Below are positions 51,347-61,801 of a stretch of 64,000 nucleotides of DNA, piece by piece. Numbering within the stretch: position 1 is the first letter of the stretch; each line of letters opens with the position of its first letter. Position numbers and translations under genes: made by a program. The notes under the pieces are model-generated. The model made no database searches. It saw nothing but the letters and a program-made list of their open reading frames with translations, and was not told the DNA's origin. The DNA lies in contig NZ_CQAZ01000017.1 of the NCBI RefSeq assembly GCF_001152565.1, positions 39,793 through 103,792 of the forward strand, given 5' to 3'. The DNA is from Yersinia pekkanenii. GTDB lineage: Bacteria; Pseudomonadota; Gammaproteobacteria; Enterobacterales; Enterobacteriaceae.

Positions 51347-52258
51347 TCAGGCTTCTGCCTGACTATCCGTCGCAGCAGCATCGACTTTACCATCAACCAC
51401 AATGGGTTGCGGTTGATGAGTTAATTTAGACAAGATGCTGGCAATGGTCTGACGCAGGATCGGGCGGCGGACGATCATGTCGATCGCGCCTTTTTCAATC
51501 AAGAACTCACTGCGCTGGAAACCCGGCGGCAACTTTTCTCGAACGGTTTGTTCAATAACCCGTGGGCCGGCAAAACCGATCAAGGCTTTTGGCTCAGCAA
51601 TATTAATATCACCCAACATGGCCAAACTGGCGGAAACGCCCCCCATGGTAGGGTCCGTCAGCACAGAAATATACGGTAAACCGCGCTCTTGCATTTTAGC
51701 CAAAGCAGCACTGGTTTTAGCCATCTGCATCAGCGACATCAATGCTTCCTGCATACGGGCACCGCCACTGGAGGAGAAACACACCAACGGGCAATTGTCT
51801 TCCAGCGCCTGTTCAACTGCACGAACAAAGCGAGCACCAACCACTGACGCCATAGAACCGCCCATAAAGGCAAATTCAAATGCAACAGCAGTAATAGGCA
51901 TGCCCTGCAAGGTTCCTTTCATGGCAACCAAAGCATCTTTTTCGCCAGTATCTTTTTGTGCGGCAGAAATACGATCTTTATACTTTTTGGAATCCCTGAA
52001 CTTCAGAATATCCTTCGGTTCCAGTTCGCTACCCAATTCAACTTCACTGCCTGCATCCAGTAGCATATGTAACCGTGCACGGGCTGACATACGCATATGG
52101 TGATCACACTTAGGACAAACTTCCAGATTGCGCTCTAACTCGGCACGATAAAGTACCTGACCGCAACTGTCGCATTTCGTCCACACCCCTTCAGGAATAC
52201 TCGCTTTACGGGTTTGTGTGATATTGCTTTTGTTAAGAATTCGTTCAATCCAGCTCAT
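51347..52258 (-). CDS. accD: Acetyl-CoA carboxylase carboxyltransferase subunit beta
   Basis: A 303-residue beta subunit of the carboxyltransferase that makes malonyl-CoA for fatty acid synthesis with AccA. The N-terminal four-cysteine zinc finger ([20 protein letters not shown] with PKCDHH) is followed by the crotonase-like core ([35 protein letters not shown]). [20 protein letters not shown] is the canonical start. The zinc finger allows it to bind its own mRNA in E. coli. Confidence 0.98.
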   Translation of the reverse strand: MSWIERILNKSNITQTRKASIPEGVWTKCDSCGQVLYRAELERNLEVCPKCDHHMRMSARARLHMLLDAGSEVELGSELEPKDILKFRDSKKYKDRISAAQKDTGEKDALVAMKGTLQGMPITAVAFEFAFMGGSMASVVGARFVRAVEQALEDNCPLVCFSSSGGARMQEALMSLMQMAKTSAALAKMQERGLPYISVLTDPTMGGVSASLAMLGDINIAEPKALIGFAGPRVIEQTVREKLPPGFQRSEFLIEKGAIDMIVRRPILRQTIASILSKLTHQPQPIVVDGKVDAAATDSQAEA

Positions 52259-52489
52259 CGATGACCTTTCTGTTTGAACCTGGCCGTTGCCAGTCCGCTA
52301 TTCATGCTTTAACCATCTTCCTGAAAACGACCCAACAAAAAATGCCTGAGATACACGCCAGTACAGCGTGACTAAGGCACTGGAGCCTGGGTTGCCTGCA
52401 GGAACAGACCATAAATGTCACTCATTAAACCATATTGGCTCGACAGTGTAGATAAAAAACTGGTCGAACCCTCGGCTTAGGTAACATTT

Positions 52490-53152
52490 TTACTGATTTT
52501 TCTGCCGTGATTGCGCGCGCCGATGCCGCCAAATTTCGAATACACCCGGTAAGATTGACAGCACAATAATGGCGACAATCAGCAATTTCAGATTGTTCTG
52601 CACAATTGGCACGTTACCAAACAAGTAACCAGCATAGGTGAATAACAATACCCATACCAATGCCCCAATCACGTTATAAGCCGCAAAGTGCCGGTAAGAC
52701 ATTTTACCCATTCCGGCGACGAATGGCGCAAAAGTACGGATTATTGGCACAAATCGTGCCAAAACAATCGCTTTACCGCCATGTTTTTCGTAGAACTGAT
52801 GCGTTTTGTCCAAATAACTGCGGCGGAAAATTTTAGAATCCGGATTACTGAATAGCTTTTCACCGAACACTCGACCAATAGTGTAGTTAATGGCATCCCC
52901 CAGAATGGCGGCGCTAATCATCAGGGCAACCATGATGTGCACATTAAGATCATTCGATGGCAATGATGCCAGTGCGCCGGCCACGAACAGCAAAGAATCC
53001 CCTGGCAGGAACGGTGTTACCACCAAACCTGTTTCGCAGAATAAAATCAGGAATAAAATGCCATAAACCCAAATTCCATATTGCGCCACCAACTCAGCCA
53101 GATGAACATCAATATGCAAAATAAAATCAATAACGAAACGTATAAATTCCAT
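52490..53152 (-). CDS. dedA: DedA-family inner membrane protein
   Basis: A 220-residue polytopic protein of the DedA/SNARE-associated family. [20 protein letters not shown] and [35 protein letters not shown], and the terminal [19 protein letters not shown] mark it. The family acts in membrane lipid carrier recycling and proton-dependent transport; both the acidic residues and the arginine of the R-F-x-P-x-x-R motif are intact. It lies between accD and truA as in E. coli. Confidence 0.95.
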   Translation of the reverse strand: MEFIRFVIDFILHIDVHLAELVAQYGIWVYGILFLILFCETGLVVTPFLPGDSLLFVAGALASLPSNDLNVHIMVALMISAAILGDAINYTIGRVFGEKLFSNPDSKIFRRSYLDKTHQFYEKHGGKAIVLARFVPIIRTFAPFVAGMGKMSYRHFAAYNVIGALVWVLLFTYAGYLFGNVPIVQNNLKLLIVAIIVLSILPGVFEIWRHRRAQSRQKNQ

Positions 53153-53262
53153 AAATACTCTCGAGTGTTAAACATGCCTAATCTTTAATTGAGTGAGATT
53201 AGCTGAACTCCCTTAGCGATCCCTTAACCCAAGGCGACCCATCCCCCATCAATTTAGAGCAA

Positions 53263-54108
53263 TCAGTCATCCGCCAAAAAAAGTGGCCCCATCGGCACTT
53301 TGGGTAAATCAAAGTGTTCAGGATAGTCGACGGAGACTAAATATAACCCTTCTGCTTTTGCGGTTGCCGCTGCACGTGCTCGGTCTTTCAGTGCCAGCAA
53401 CTTTGCCATCCAAGTGACATCTTGATTGCCACAGCCAATCTCTATCAGGCTACCGACAATATTACGCACCATATGATGAACAAAAGCGTTAGCCTTGATA
53501 TCTACCACAATATACGCACCATGTCGGGTCACTTTGACATGTTTTACATTTCGCCACGGGCTACGGGATTGGCATTGTACTGCACGGAACGAGGTAAAAT
53601 CGTGCTCGCCGAGTAAACATTGCGCGGCCTGTTCCATTTTTTCGGCATCCAGCGGTAGATAACAATGGGTCACCCCTTGCGCCAATACCGCAGGACGATA
53701 GCGATGGTTAAAAATAATATAGCGATAGCGGCGGGCCGTAGCGCTGAAACGGGCGTGAAAATCATCATCAACCGTTTTTATCCAGCGCACGGCAATATCT
53801 GAAGGCAAATGGCTGTTGACACCCATCGTCCAGGCGGCAGCTTTGCGCTCCGCCGTGGTGACAAAATGCACCACCTGCCCTGTGGCGTGCACGCCCGCGT
53901 CAGTCCGCCCGGCACAGAGTACGCTGATAGGCTCATTGGCAACGTTCGACAGCGCTGCCTCCAGGCAAGTCTGCACGCTGATGACGTCCGACTGTCGTTG
54001 CCAGCCAAAATAATGGCTGCCGTTATATTCAATACCCAGCGCAATTTTGCTCCCGGCAGTTGTCACTACTGCCGGTTTATCTTGCTGAGCCAACTCAAAT
54101 TCGGACAT
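53263..54108 (-). CDS. truA: tRNA pseudouridine synthase A
   Basis: A 281-residue pseudouridine synthase modifying positions 38-40 of the tRNA anticodon arm. The catalytic aspartate is in [54 protein letters not shown] and [20 protein letters not shown] are signatures. The N-terminus has about 18 extra residues before [11 protein letters not shown]. It overlaps the upstream usg gene by one base. Confidence 0.97.
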   Translation of the reverse strand: MSEFELAQQDKPAVVTTAGSKIALGIEYNGSHYFGWQRQSDVISVQTCLEAALSNVANEPISVLCAGRTDAGVHATGQVVHFVTTAERKAAAWTMGVNSHLPSDIAVRWIKTVDDDFHARFSATARRYRYIIFNHRYRPAVLAQGVTHCYLPLDAEKMEQAAQCLLGEHDFTSFRAVQCQSRSPWRNVKHVKVTRHGAYIVVDIKANAFVHHMVRNIVGSLIEIGCGNQDVTWMAKLLALKDRARAAATAKAEGLYLVSVDYPEHFDLPKVPMGPLFLADD

Positions 54109-55118
54109 CAGTAAAGTTGCTCCTGCAACAGGCGCTCCGCCGTTTCAATGGCCATTAATGCGCCGCCAAAGCGAATATTGTCGGCTACAGACCAGAACTG
54201 CAACACTTCGGGAATACCATAGTCGTTGCGGATACAACCAATGCTCAGAACTTCACTGCCAGAGGCATCACTGACCTGAGTCGGATAATCATCTTCTTCA
54301 GACAATTGAATATCTTCACAATTTTCCAGTTCACCACGCGCTTCTTCAGCGGAGATTGGACGCAAGGCTTCCAGATGAACGATTTGTGCCTGACCATAAA
54401 ATACCGGCGACTGAATGCAAGTCACTGAGATAGGCAGACCTTCGTCTTGTAATACTTTGCGCACCTGATCAACCAGGCGACGTTCTTCACGCACACTGCC
54501 CTCTTCATCAGCCAGCAGTGGCAAGACGTTAAATGCCAGTTGCTTGGCGAAAATGCTCGGTTCGGCCGGAATACCATTCAGTAGTTTGGCACTTTGACCA
54601 GCGAGATCATCCACAGCCGCTTTGCCGTGGGCAGAGGCGGAAATCAGCGCGGTGACATGCAGACGGGATAAACCGGCCTGTTCAGTCAGCGGTTTAATCG
54701 CGGTTAACAACTGGCTGGTCAGGCTATCGGCGACCGCGACAATATTGCGATTGCGATACTCTGCCAGCACTTGAGGATTCACACTTGGCACCACCAGCGG
54801 CACATCCATTTCCATTGCGAAAAAGCCACTGCTATCAATCACTATACACCCCGAGTTAGCCGCTTCTTCTGCGTATTGCTCCGAGGCTTCACGGCCGGCG
54901 ACGAAGAAAGCTAATTGCACTTGGGACCAGTCAAATTCAGCGGCATTTTCAACCAGCAAACTTTTACCGTTAAAACGTACCGTCGCACCGGCACCGCGTT
55001 CGCTGGCCAGCGGATACAATTCACCAACCGGGAACTGGCGCTCATTTAACAGTTCCAGTAAAGCGTCACCTACTGCGCCCGTTGCTCCTAACAGAGCAAT
55101 ATTCCAGCCGTCAGACAT
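54108..55118 (-). CDS. usg: USG-1 protein, aspartate-semialdehyde dehydrogenase-like
   Basis: A 336-residue protein of the aspartate-semialdehyde dehydrogenase family. [20 protein letters not shown] has the NADP-binding loop. The position of the catalytic cysteine reads [16 protein letters not shown], in which the family NCST cysteine is replaced by serine-leucine, so dehydrogenase activity is doubtful; E. coli Usg has the same feature. The start is taken after GGAGAAAACCAAC. It is between pdxB and truA as in E. coli. Confidence 0.93.
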   Translation of the reverse strand: MSDGWNIALLGATGAVGDALLELLNERQFPVGELYPLASERGAGATVRFNGKSLLVENAAEFDWSQVQLAFFVAGREASEQYAEEAANSGCIVIDSSGFFAMEMDVPLVVPSVNPQVLAEYRNRNIVAVADSLTSQLLTAIKPLTEQAGLSRLHVTALISASAHGKAAVDDLAGQSAKLLNGIPAEPSIFAKQLAFNVLPLLADEEGSVREERRLVDQVRKVLQDEGLPISVTCIQSPVFYGQAQIVHLEALRPISAEEARGELENCEDIQLSEEDDYPTQVSDASGSEVLSIGCIRNDYGIPEVLQFWSVADNIRFGGALMAIETAERLLQEQLY

Positions 55119-55193
55119 GTTGGTTTTCTCCACTATGATTCATACAAAGATAAAAAGGCGATAAAACACCGCCTGATGATTAATATCATGGAG

Positions 55194-56321
55194 TTATAGC
55201 AATTGAGTGCCAAACCCTAATTTCTGCAACAACTCGGCACTTGCTGCATCGTCACATTGCACACAAAGTGACGACCATTCACGCCGTTCCTGATAGTGCT
55301 TACGCAGGCGGTCAAACTCACCCGGCAGGCCCGCAACACGGCGCAGCGGCGCATCATCGCGGCGCACATCATACACTAAGTGCATCAATCGTTTTAATTT
55401 GCCTTCATCCAGTTCGCCATTCAGCCGCAAGTGGCTGAATTCCGGTACTGGCAGTAAAGAGGCTAATTCTACCGACTGCGGCTGGCCCAAGTGCTGAGTG
55501 AAGGCTTCAAAGACTTGAGTGGTACCACGTGCTTTACCTTCGAGCGTATATCCGGCGATATGCGGAGTCCCGATATCGACTCGGCTCAACAGAGGTAAAG
55601 ACAGCTCCGGTTCAGGTTCCCATACATCCAAAACCACACTGAGCTTTTTACCTTTCTCCAGCGCACGAAGCAATGCCGCGTTATCCACTACCGCGCCACG
55701 GCAAGCATTAATCAGAATACGCCCCTCGGGCAGCGCCGCCAGTAATTCATCATTAGCCATGTGCAGGCTTTGGTAGGCTCCGGTTTTATTCAGCGGAGTA
55801 TGGAAGGTCAGGACATCCGCCTCGCGCACCAGTTTCTCCAGTGGCCAGAAAGTGTCGTTATCACCACGATCGGCACGCGGTGGATCGCATAATAATGTGC
55901 GAATGCCCAGTGCTTGCAGACGGGCATTCAGCCGCGCACCCACATTACCGACCCCGACGATGCCAACGGTTTTATCACCTAACTGGAAGCCGTCACGCTC
56001 GGCCAGCAGCATCAAAGCAGAAAAGACATACTCAACCACGGCGATCGCATTACAACCGGGGGCAGCGGAGAAACCAATACCTTGCTGCTTCAACCAGTGG
56101 TCGTCAACATGGTCGGTACCGGCAGTTGCCGTACCAACAAAGCTAATCGAGGTACCTTGCAGCAATGCTTCATTTACTTTGGTTACCGAGCGCACCATCA
56201 GCGCGTCTGCGTCAGCCAGTGCATTATGGGGGATTGGCCGCCCCGGCACGGCCTGTACATTGCCTAAACGCCGGAATAATGCTTCCGCATAGGGCATATT
56301 CTCATCAACCAGAATTTTCAC
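55194..56321 (-). CDS. pdxB: Erythronate-4-phosphate dehydrogenase
   Basis: A 375-residue D-2-hydroxyacid dehydrogenase of pyridoxal phosphate synthesis. The start is GTG ([20 protein letters not shown]), with GGAGAACAAA upstream. [13 protein letters not shown], the NAD-binding [17 protein letters not shown], and the catalytic ...GRGAV-type [15 protein letters not shown] and [17 protein letters not shown] are present, with the C-terminal PdxB dimerisation domain. It is followed by usg. An ERIC pair lies upstream. Confidence 0.97.
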   Translation of the reverse strand: MKILVDENMPYAEALFRRLGNVQAVPGRPIPHNALADADALMVRSVTKVNEALLQGTSISFVGTATAGTDHVDDHWLKQQGIGFSAAPGCNAIAVVEYVFSALMLLAERDGFQLGDKTVGIVGVGNVGARLNARLQALGIRTLLCDPPRADRGDNDTFWPLEKLVREADVLTFHTPLNKTGAYQSLHMANDELLAALPEGRILINACRGAVVDNAALLRALEKGKKLSVVLDVWEPEPELSLPLLSRVDIGTPHIAGYTLEGKARGTTQVFEAFTQHLGQPQSVELASLLPVPEFSHLRLNGELDEGKLKRLMHLVYDVRRDDAPLRRVAGLPGEFDRLRKHYQERREWSSLCVQCDDAASAELLQKLGFGTQLL

Positions 56322-56370
56322 TTTGTTCTCCGACAGCTTGCTGCCTATGGATGAAAAACAGGGGACTTAG

Positions 56371-56552
56371 TATATACCCAAAGAGCCGGGAAACACCCCT
56401 GCGGCTTCAAGGATGAAGGATGACAGGTGTCCCCAAAATCATTGGAGCTGCAGGTAGGCGGCAAGCGAATAAATCCCGATGAGCTGACTCAAGTCAGTGA
56501 TTCGGGTGCGTGAGCGTAGCCAACACCCCTGCGGCTTCAAGGATGACGGGGA
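56371..56552. repeat. ERIC-type repeat with a truncated tandem copy
   Basis: A full element (CCCCAAAATCATTGGAGCTGCAGG ... CCCGATGAGCTGACTCAAGTCAGTGATTCGGG ... CTTCAAGGATGACGGGGAT) preceded by a right-arm fragment (TATATACCCAAAGAGCCGGGAAACACCCCTGCGGCTTCAAGGATG). It provides the stop codon and the last residues of the adjacent AraC-family gene. Confidence 0.9.
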
Positions 56553-57322
56553 TTGTTGCGCCGGAAACGCTCCGGTGTCGTCCCTGAAATGTGTTGGAAC
56601 ATGGCAATAAAGGCTGATGCTGAACTGTACCCCACATCCAACGCCACATTTTGTACCGTTTTACCCTGTTCTAACAATGAGATAGCATGTAAAAAACGCA
56701 ACCGCTGCCGCCATTCGCTAAATGACATCCCCAACTCCTGCTGGCAACGGCGCGATAAAGTCCGTTCGGTGGTATAGACCCGTTTGGCCCACAGTGACAG
56801 CGATGTATTATCCGATGGGCAGCGTTCTAACGCTGCCAGAATAGGCGAGAGCAGTTTATCCTGCGAGGTGGGTAGATAAGTGCGCTGTACCGGTGACACC
56901 TTGAGTTGATCAATCAGTACCAGGGCTAATCGCATATCTTGATCGCTTTCCGGTATCAATAAACCACGGGCAAAACAATCTTCCACAATGGCATTAAAAA
57001 TAGGGCTGACATTCATCAGACAAGCAGTGTCAGGTAACTCATCACAAAGCTCCAGGGCGATATCAATGGCACGAAATTGCATCGGCTTGCGGTTATGACT
57101 GGAATGCTCAATTCCGGCGGGTATCCAGACACTGAACTCAGGCGGTGCCAGAAAGCGTTGCCCAACGATACTCATTGCCACCACCCCTGACGTTACACAG
57201 ATCAACTGCCCGTAAGGGTGGCTATGTGGCAGGAATTCAGTATTGGCATTGAATGCCTCACAGCGAAAAGACAAACTCTGCGGCACAGTAGTGACAACCA
57301 CGGGAAAAGAGGGTTCTGCCAT
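56537..57322 (-). CDS. AraC-family regulator of the adjacent DMT transporter
   Basis: A 261-residue AraC-family regulator. An N-terminal cupin (FNANTEFLPHSHPYGQLICV, FSVWIPAGIEHSSHN) is followed by the two-helix-turn-helix AraC domain (LWAKRVYTTERTLSRRCQQE, VQNVALDVGYSSASAFIAMF, GTTPERFR). The shape is that of the NimR/YdeO-like repressors with DMT exporters. It is divergent from the exporter gene with 125 bases between. The C-terminal few residues and the stop codon lie within an ERIC repeat, so the original end has been replaced. Confidence 0.88.
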   Translation of the reverse strand: MAEPSFPVVVTTVPQSLSFRCEAFNANTEFLPHSHPYGQLICVTSGVVAMSIVGQRFLAPPEFSVWIPAGIEHSSHNRKPMQFRAIDIALELCDELPDTACLMNVSPIFNAIVEDCFARGLLIPESDQDMRLALVLIDQLKVSPVQRTYLPTSQDKLLSPILAALERCPSDNTSLSLWAKRVYTTERTLSRRCQQELGMSFSEWRQRLRFLHAISLLEQGKTVQNVALDVGYSSASAFIAMFQHISGTTPERFRRNNPRHP

Positions 57323-57462
57323 AGCGAGTCATCTCCGATGAAAATGAGGCTTTCCGCCGAGATTGTCCTAATCACAGCAATTATTGTCTGATTATCAGTA
57401 TATAGAATAAATCAGACAACTGTAGACTACATCACATAAGTATTTAGATGAGAATTATTAGC

Positions 57463-58347
57463 ATGAATGTGTTATTTCCTTTATTTGCGGTGATTATTTG
57501 GTCGATCAATGCCGTTGTCAGCAAGATATCCGCCACCGCTATTGATCCGGCCGCTATTTCTTTTTATCGCTGGTTGCTGGCATTACTGACATTAACGCCA
57601 TTTTTACTGCTGGGTGTTATCCGTAACTGGCAGGCGATACGCGTCTATTGGTGGAAGTTGATGATATTGGGTCTGCTTGGCATGGTGCTGTACCAAAGCC
57701 TGGCTTATTACGCCGCCCACAGTGTCAGCGCCTTGTTTATGGGGATTCTTAGCTCGTTAATTCCATTGCTAACCGTTCTTATCAGTATTGTCGTGCTACG
57801 GGTAGCACCCACGGTCGGGATTGCACTGGGCAGCGTGCTGTCATTAGGCGGGTTAGTGTGGCTGGTCAGTGCGGGTAACCCGGTACAACTATTGCAACAA
57901 GGTATCGGTAAAGGTGAACTGATGATGTTCGGCGCATCGGCGTCCTATGCCTTATATGGTGTATTGACCAAACGCTGGGCGATTCAGTTACCTAACTGGC
58001 AATCCCTTTATATGCAAATCGCCTTTGGTGTGGTGTTATTACTGCCTAATTTTCTGTTAGCTCAGGATGTCCAGTTAACCGCGCAGAATATCCCATTGGT
58101 ATTATTTGCCGGTATTCCGGCTTCTATTATTGCGCCATACTTGTGGATCCACGGCGTAATGAAGTTGGGTGCTAACACGGCATCGATATTTATGAACCTG
58201 ACGCCGGTGTTTACTGCGATTATTGCTGTGACATTCCTCCATGAACAGTTACATAGTTATCATCTGATTGGTGGTGGCATTACGCTGGCTGGAGTGGTCT
58301 TGGCTCAACGGCTACGCATACCGTTACGAAAAGCGACGGCACAGTAA
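57463..58347 (+). CDS. EamA/DMT-family exporter
   Basis: A 294-residue membrane transporter with ten predicted segments in two EamA halves (first half LFPLFAVIIWSINAVVSKIS ... ISIVVLRV; second half LMMFGASASYALYGVLTKRW ... IAVTFLHEQLHSYHLIGGGI). It belongs to the YhbE/RhaT-like drug/metabolite exporter group. MNVLFPLFAVIIWS is the family start; an ATG five codons upstream is possible. The divergent AraC-type gene is its probable regulator. The exported compound is unknown. Confidence 0.88.
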   Translation: MNVLFPLFAVIIWSINAVVSKISATAIDPAAISFYRWLLALLTLTPFLLLGVIRNWQAIRVYWWKLMILGLLGMVLYQSLAYYAAHSVSALFMGILSSLIPLLTVLISIVVLRVAPTVGIALGSVLSLGGLVWLVSAGNPVQLLQQGIGKGELMMFGASASYALYGVLTKRWAIQLPNWQSLYMQIAFGVVLLLPNFLLAQDVQLTAQNIPLVLFAGIPASIIAPYLWIHGVMKLGANTASIFMNLTPVFTAIIAVTFLHEQLHSYHLIGGGITLAGVVLAQRLRIPLRKATAQ

Positions 58348-58458
58348 AAATAAGGTAGCGGCATACATTCTACCTACGCCGCTACCGCAGGACTCCTCTT
58401 TTATTCCGCGCTGACACATAAAAAATGCACCATGGACTTTACTATAAACCGTGTTATA

Positions 58459-58959
58459 TCAGAATGATGCCAGCCACAGGCGCAGTTTCATGCCCCAATA
58501 GCTGGTCCATCCGCTGGTGTGTTGCACCATTTTTCCTTGATAGAGGATCACCACCGTCGGCGTGACATTAATTTGCCACTGGGCGGATAACTGGCCTTGC
58601 GGGTCGTTAATCACTGGCAGTTGGTAGCCTTTTTTGTTCAGCCAACGCTCAACCTGCGGAGCATCCCCTGAACGCAGCGCCACTGTCAGCACATTCTCGC
58701 CCTCTTCTACCAACTGATTGACGCTGGGGCTGGTAAATTTGCACACCCCACACCATGTCGCCCAGAAATAGACAAGCAACGGCTTGCCCTGGCTCATTTC
58801 CTGCAAGGAAACCGTCTTCCCCGCCAAAGTTTGCAATGGGGTATCCGGCCAATCAACCGGTGCCTGTGGGCTACGCAACCAATCCATTCCCAGTGAGACC
58901 ACCGCCACCAGCAGCAATAAAACAACCAGTTCTTTGCCCCAACGCTTTATGCGGCTCAT
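58459..58959 (-). CDS. scsD: Thioredoxin-like protein ScsD
   Basis: A 166-residue membrane-anchored thioredoxin-like protein. One N-terminal segment (LVVLLLLVAVVSLGM) anchors it facing the periplasm. The active site is WATWCGVCKF, a TlpA/ResA-like CxxC, with the cis-proline loop NVTPTVVILYQG. It overlaps scsC by four bases. The family role is reducing ScsC and other targets with electrons from ScsB in copper stress. Confidence 0.9.
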   Translation of the reverse strand: MSRIKRWGKELVVLLLLVAVVSLGMDWLRSPQAPVDWPDTPLQTLAGKTVSLQEMSQGKPLLVYFWATWCGVCKFTSPSVNQLVEEGENVLTVALRSGDAPQVERWLNKKGYQLPVINDPQGQLSAQWQINVTPTVVILYQGKMVQHTSGWTSYWGMKLRLWLASF

Positions 58960-59684
58960 TTACCCGCCTGCGCCAGTTGCTGTTTCACTATCTCCTCCAG
59001 TTGCTGGTAGGAAATCGCGCCCGGTATCATTTGATCACCAATCAAGGTGGCAGGCGTGCCCTGAATACCCAACTGATCGGCCAGTTTCAGATTAGTACGC
59101 AACACATTCAGGCTTTGATCGCTCGGTTCCACTGGCGTGACGCCGGTTTTTTTCTGGGCCGCAGCAATACTGTCGGCATCGTGGCTCCCCTTTTTCGTCA
59201 TCAAACGCTGATGAAATGCCAGGAACTGATCCGGATGTTGTTGCCACAAAGTCAATGCCAGTCGGGCGCTGGTCACCGAGCTTTCACCTTTAAACGGCAA
59301 CGGTTTTATTACCACCGCAACCTGCGGGTATTCCTTCACTATCTTTTCCAGCAACGGATCAAATGTTTTGCAGAACGGGCAGTTGTAATCGGTGAATGAA
59401 ACCAAGGTCAGAACAGGGGTTACCGCACCGAACCGTGGGCTACCGGGGTCCTGATACAGAGCTTGCTTATTGGCTGCGATAAACTGACCCAGTTGCTGCC
59501 CCTGCGCATCATTGGCTTGCTGCTGCCAGGCATTAACCGATTGTTCTAAAATATCTGGGTTAGCTATCAGGGTTTCACCGATCAGCTCTTTAATACGGAC
59601 TTCCTGCTCTGGGGTGAAGGGAGCCGCCGCCGCCCACAGTGGCGTGGAGATCAGCGCGAATAACAAAACCATTAAAATTTTCAT
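58956..59684 (-). CDS. scsC: DsbG-like thiol oxidoreductase ScsC
   Basis: A 242-residue secreted protein with signal peptide MKILMVLLFALISTPLWAAA. The N-terminal helical region (VRIKELIGETLIANPDILEQ) is the trimerisation segment of ScsC-type proteins, and the catalytic site is FTDYNCPFCKTFDPLLEKI, with the cis-proline loop IQGTPATLIGDQMI. It overlaps scsB by four bases. Known role: periplasmic protein disulfide isomerase/reductase binding copper. Confidence 0.92.
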   Translation of the reverse strand: MKILMVLLFALISTPLWAAAAPFTPEQEVRIKELIGETLIANPDILEQSVNAWQQQANDAQGQQLGQFIAANKQALYQDPGSPRFGAVTPVLTLVSFTDYNCPFCKTFDPLLEKIVKEYPQVAVVIKPLPFKGESSVTSARLALTLWQQHPDQFLAFHQRLMTKKGSHDADSIAAAQKKTGVTPVEPSDQSLNVLRTNLKLADQLGIQGTPATLIGDQMIPGAISYQQLEEIVKQQLAQAGK

Positions 59685-61750
59685 TCTTTATTTCCTTTAG
59701 CATCGGCCAACACTTTTAATAAAACATCACGATCCAGCAAGGGAGAAAGTACAACGCCCTGTGGCTGCTGTGGCCCATAAATCTGATTGAACGGGATTGC
59801 GACACTGCCGCGCTCACGTAAGAATTCGGTAATTTCAGCGGAAGGACGCGTCCAGTCACCGCGCAACGCCACCACATCGGGTGCTTGCAGGGCCTGCTGT
59901 ACATCATCACGCATTAACACGTGTATCTTGTTGACTTTGCAGGTCACACACCAATCAGCAGTAACATCAACAAACACCCTTTTATGCTCGACCAAGGCTT
60001 TCTTAATGGCGGATTCCGTTAATGGCTGCCACTGGATATTGTCATGCAGGGGTTTACGCCACACATCAGCGGTCAGCGAACCTGCCAGCAGCGATTTACC
60101 TGCCAACAAGCCACCAACAACCAATACGCAAAGTAGACTGACAATTGCCGCAACGCACACACCATAACGCCAGCCAATGGCCAGTAACAGCGCCAGCAAC
60201 AGAACTCCGGCCATCATCACGACCATTTGCAGACCAATATGACTGACCATCAAGCTCAGTAACCACATACTGGACGCCAGCATCAGCACGCCCATACCTA
60301 TTCGCAGATGATTCATCCAGCGACCGGGGCGCGGCAGACACAGTGCCAATTTGGGCCATGTGGCAACCGCCAACCACGGCAGGCTCATACCGACCCCGAG
60401 GGCGGTAAATATGCCCCATAACGCAGGTAGGGGAGCGGCCAAGGCAAAAGCCACTGCGGTCCCCAGAAAAGGAGCGGAGCAAGGGGTTGCCAGTAAGGTG
60501 GCTAGTGCGCCCTGCCCAAAATGGCCAGCCATACCCCGCCTACCGGACGTCTCAAGGCGAGGCGCAGCAATGCGGGTATTTAACGACGAAGAGAGTCGAA
60601 TCTCGAACAGGCCGAACAAGTTGGCGGTAAAGAGCGCGGTGACCAGCACCATAAACCCAATAAACCATGGGTTTTGGAACTGAATCCCCCAACCAAGGGC
60701 ATGGTTACCTAAACGCAAGGCGGTCATCAGCAATGCCAGCAACCAAAATGAGGTAATTATCCCGGCAGAAGAGGCCAGAAACTGCCAACGAACCTGACGG
60801 CGGGTTTGATGTTCCGTTTGAAGAATTGACCCCAGTTTCATCGCCAATACCGGCAACACACAAGGCATCAGGTTAAGGATAAGCCCCCCTGCCAACGCCA
60901 TCAGTATCCATGACCAGAAGGGGGTGGGTGACGTCGGTAAACTGAGTGCTGGCCCGATAGTCACAGTAACCTGTTGCGCTAAACCGGCATCGGTAATCAC
61001 CATGGTCAGCGGCTTACCACGCAGATCCCCCGTCCCCTCGCCCCAGCCATCGGTCGCCGGAACCTGTACCAATAGCTGATTGCCCTGCACTGTCACTATC
61101 GGCTTACCGAGATCCACATCTTCCAGCGTATCGAAGAACAGCTCTGGCTGTTGCCAACCTTCATCACGCTGGGCGAGGATTTGCACTTCACCTTGACTAA
61201 AACCGGCCTGGATCTGTTGGGTCAGCGCATTGGCAATCGGTATCTGCCCCATCGCCTGCGCAAAATCGTGTTCGAATTGCTGCTGGTTTTCGGCACTTAC
61301 GGGGGCGGAAAGATCAACGCTAAAGGGGTAGTCAGTCAAAATACAGACATTGCTACAGGTAGACAGGGTGAGTGTCCCACTCAGTGTCTTGGATGTCTTA
61401 GCGGAAATCACTATCGGCAGCACCACTTGCTCATGATACCCCTGAGTAGAAATCCCCGATACATCAAAGCGTTGCGGCACCGGCCAGTACCATTTCACCG
61501 CGTCAAGGGGCGAGTTCCACGCGATAGTGGGCGCAATGCCCCCTTCCCCCGGCGAGCGCCAATAGGTTTTCCAGCCTTTTTCAAGCTGAACGCTAAGTAA
61601 CATGCGAGTTTCACCAGCAGCAGGTTCGGCACGGATCCGAACCTTGGCATGGTCATTTTGCGGACTGACCAGCCAGCCGCTATCTGCCGCCCAAAGGGCC
61701 GGCATCCATAGCAGCAGACAGAACCAGGCTGCCTTGCTTAAATTGAACAT
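59681..61750 (-). CDS. scsB: Thiol:disulfide interchange protein ScsB (DsbD-like)
   Basis: A 689-residue DsbD-like electron transporter. After a signal peptide (AWFCLLLWMPALWAA) the alpha domain follows with TLSTCSNVCILTDYPFSVDL, then eight membrane segments of the beta domain containing NLMPCVLPVLAMKLG and TPCSAPFLGTAVAFALA with the paired cysteines, and the C-terminal gamma thioredoxin domain (VDVTADWCVTCKVNKIHV). It carries electrons from cytoplasmic thioredoxin to ScsC/ScsD. The gene order scsABCD is conserved in Salmonella. Confidence 0.94.
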   Translation of the reverse strand: MFNLSKAAWFCLLLWMPALWAADSGWLVSPQNDHAKVRIRAEPAAGETRMLLSVQLEKGWKTYWRSPGEGGIAPTIAWNSPLDAVKWYWPVPQRFDVSGISTQGYHEQVVLPIVISAKTSKTLSGTLTLSTCSNVCILTDYPFSVDLSAPVSAENQQQFEHDFAQAMGQIPIANALTQQIQAGFSQGEVQILAQRDEGWQQPELFFDTLEDVDLGKPIVTVQGNQLLVQVPATDGWGEGTGDLRGKPLTMVITDAGLAQQVTVTIGPALSLPTSPTPFWSWILMALAGGLILNLMPCVLPVLAMKLGSILQTEHQTRRQVRWQFLASSAGIITSFWLLALLMTALRLGNHALGWGIQFQNPWFIGFMVLVTALFTANLFGLFEIRLSSSLNTRIAAPRLETSGRRGMAGHFGQGALATLLATPCSAPFLGTAVAFALAAPLPALWGIFTALGVGMSLPWLAVATWPKLALCLPRPGRWMNHLRIGMGVLMLASSMWLLSLMVSHIGLQMVVMMAGVLLLALLLAIGWRYGVCVAAIVSLLCVLVVGGLLAGKSLLAGSLTADVWRKPLHDNIQWQPLTESAIKKALVEHKRVFVDVTADWCVTCKVNKIHVLMRDDVQQALQAPDVVALRGDWTRPSAEITEFLRERGSVAIPFNQIYGPQQPQGVVLSPLLDRDVLLKVLADAKGNKE

Positions 61751-61801
61751 TATCTTTCTCCAAAAATAGATTAATCACAGCAACATAAAAGGTTGCTGGT
61801 T

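Noticed and set aside
51477..52103. A 208-codon plus-strand frame over accD
   Set aside because: Shadow of accD, which has a complete zinc finger and carboxyltransferase motifs.
58755..59399. A 214-codon plus-strand frame over scsC/scsD
   Set aside because: Antisense to two clear thioredoxin-fold genes with intact motifs; composition is low-complexity and no ribosome site is seen.
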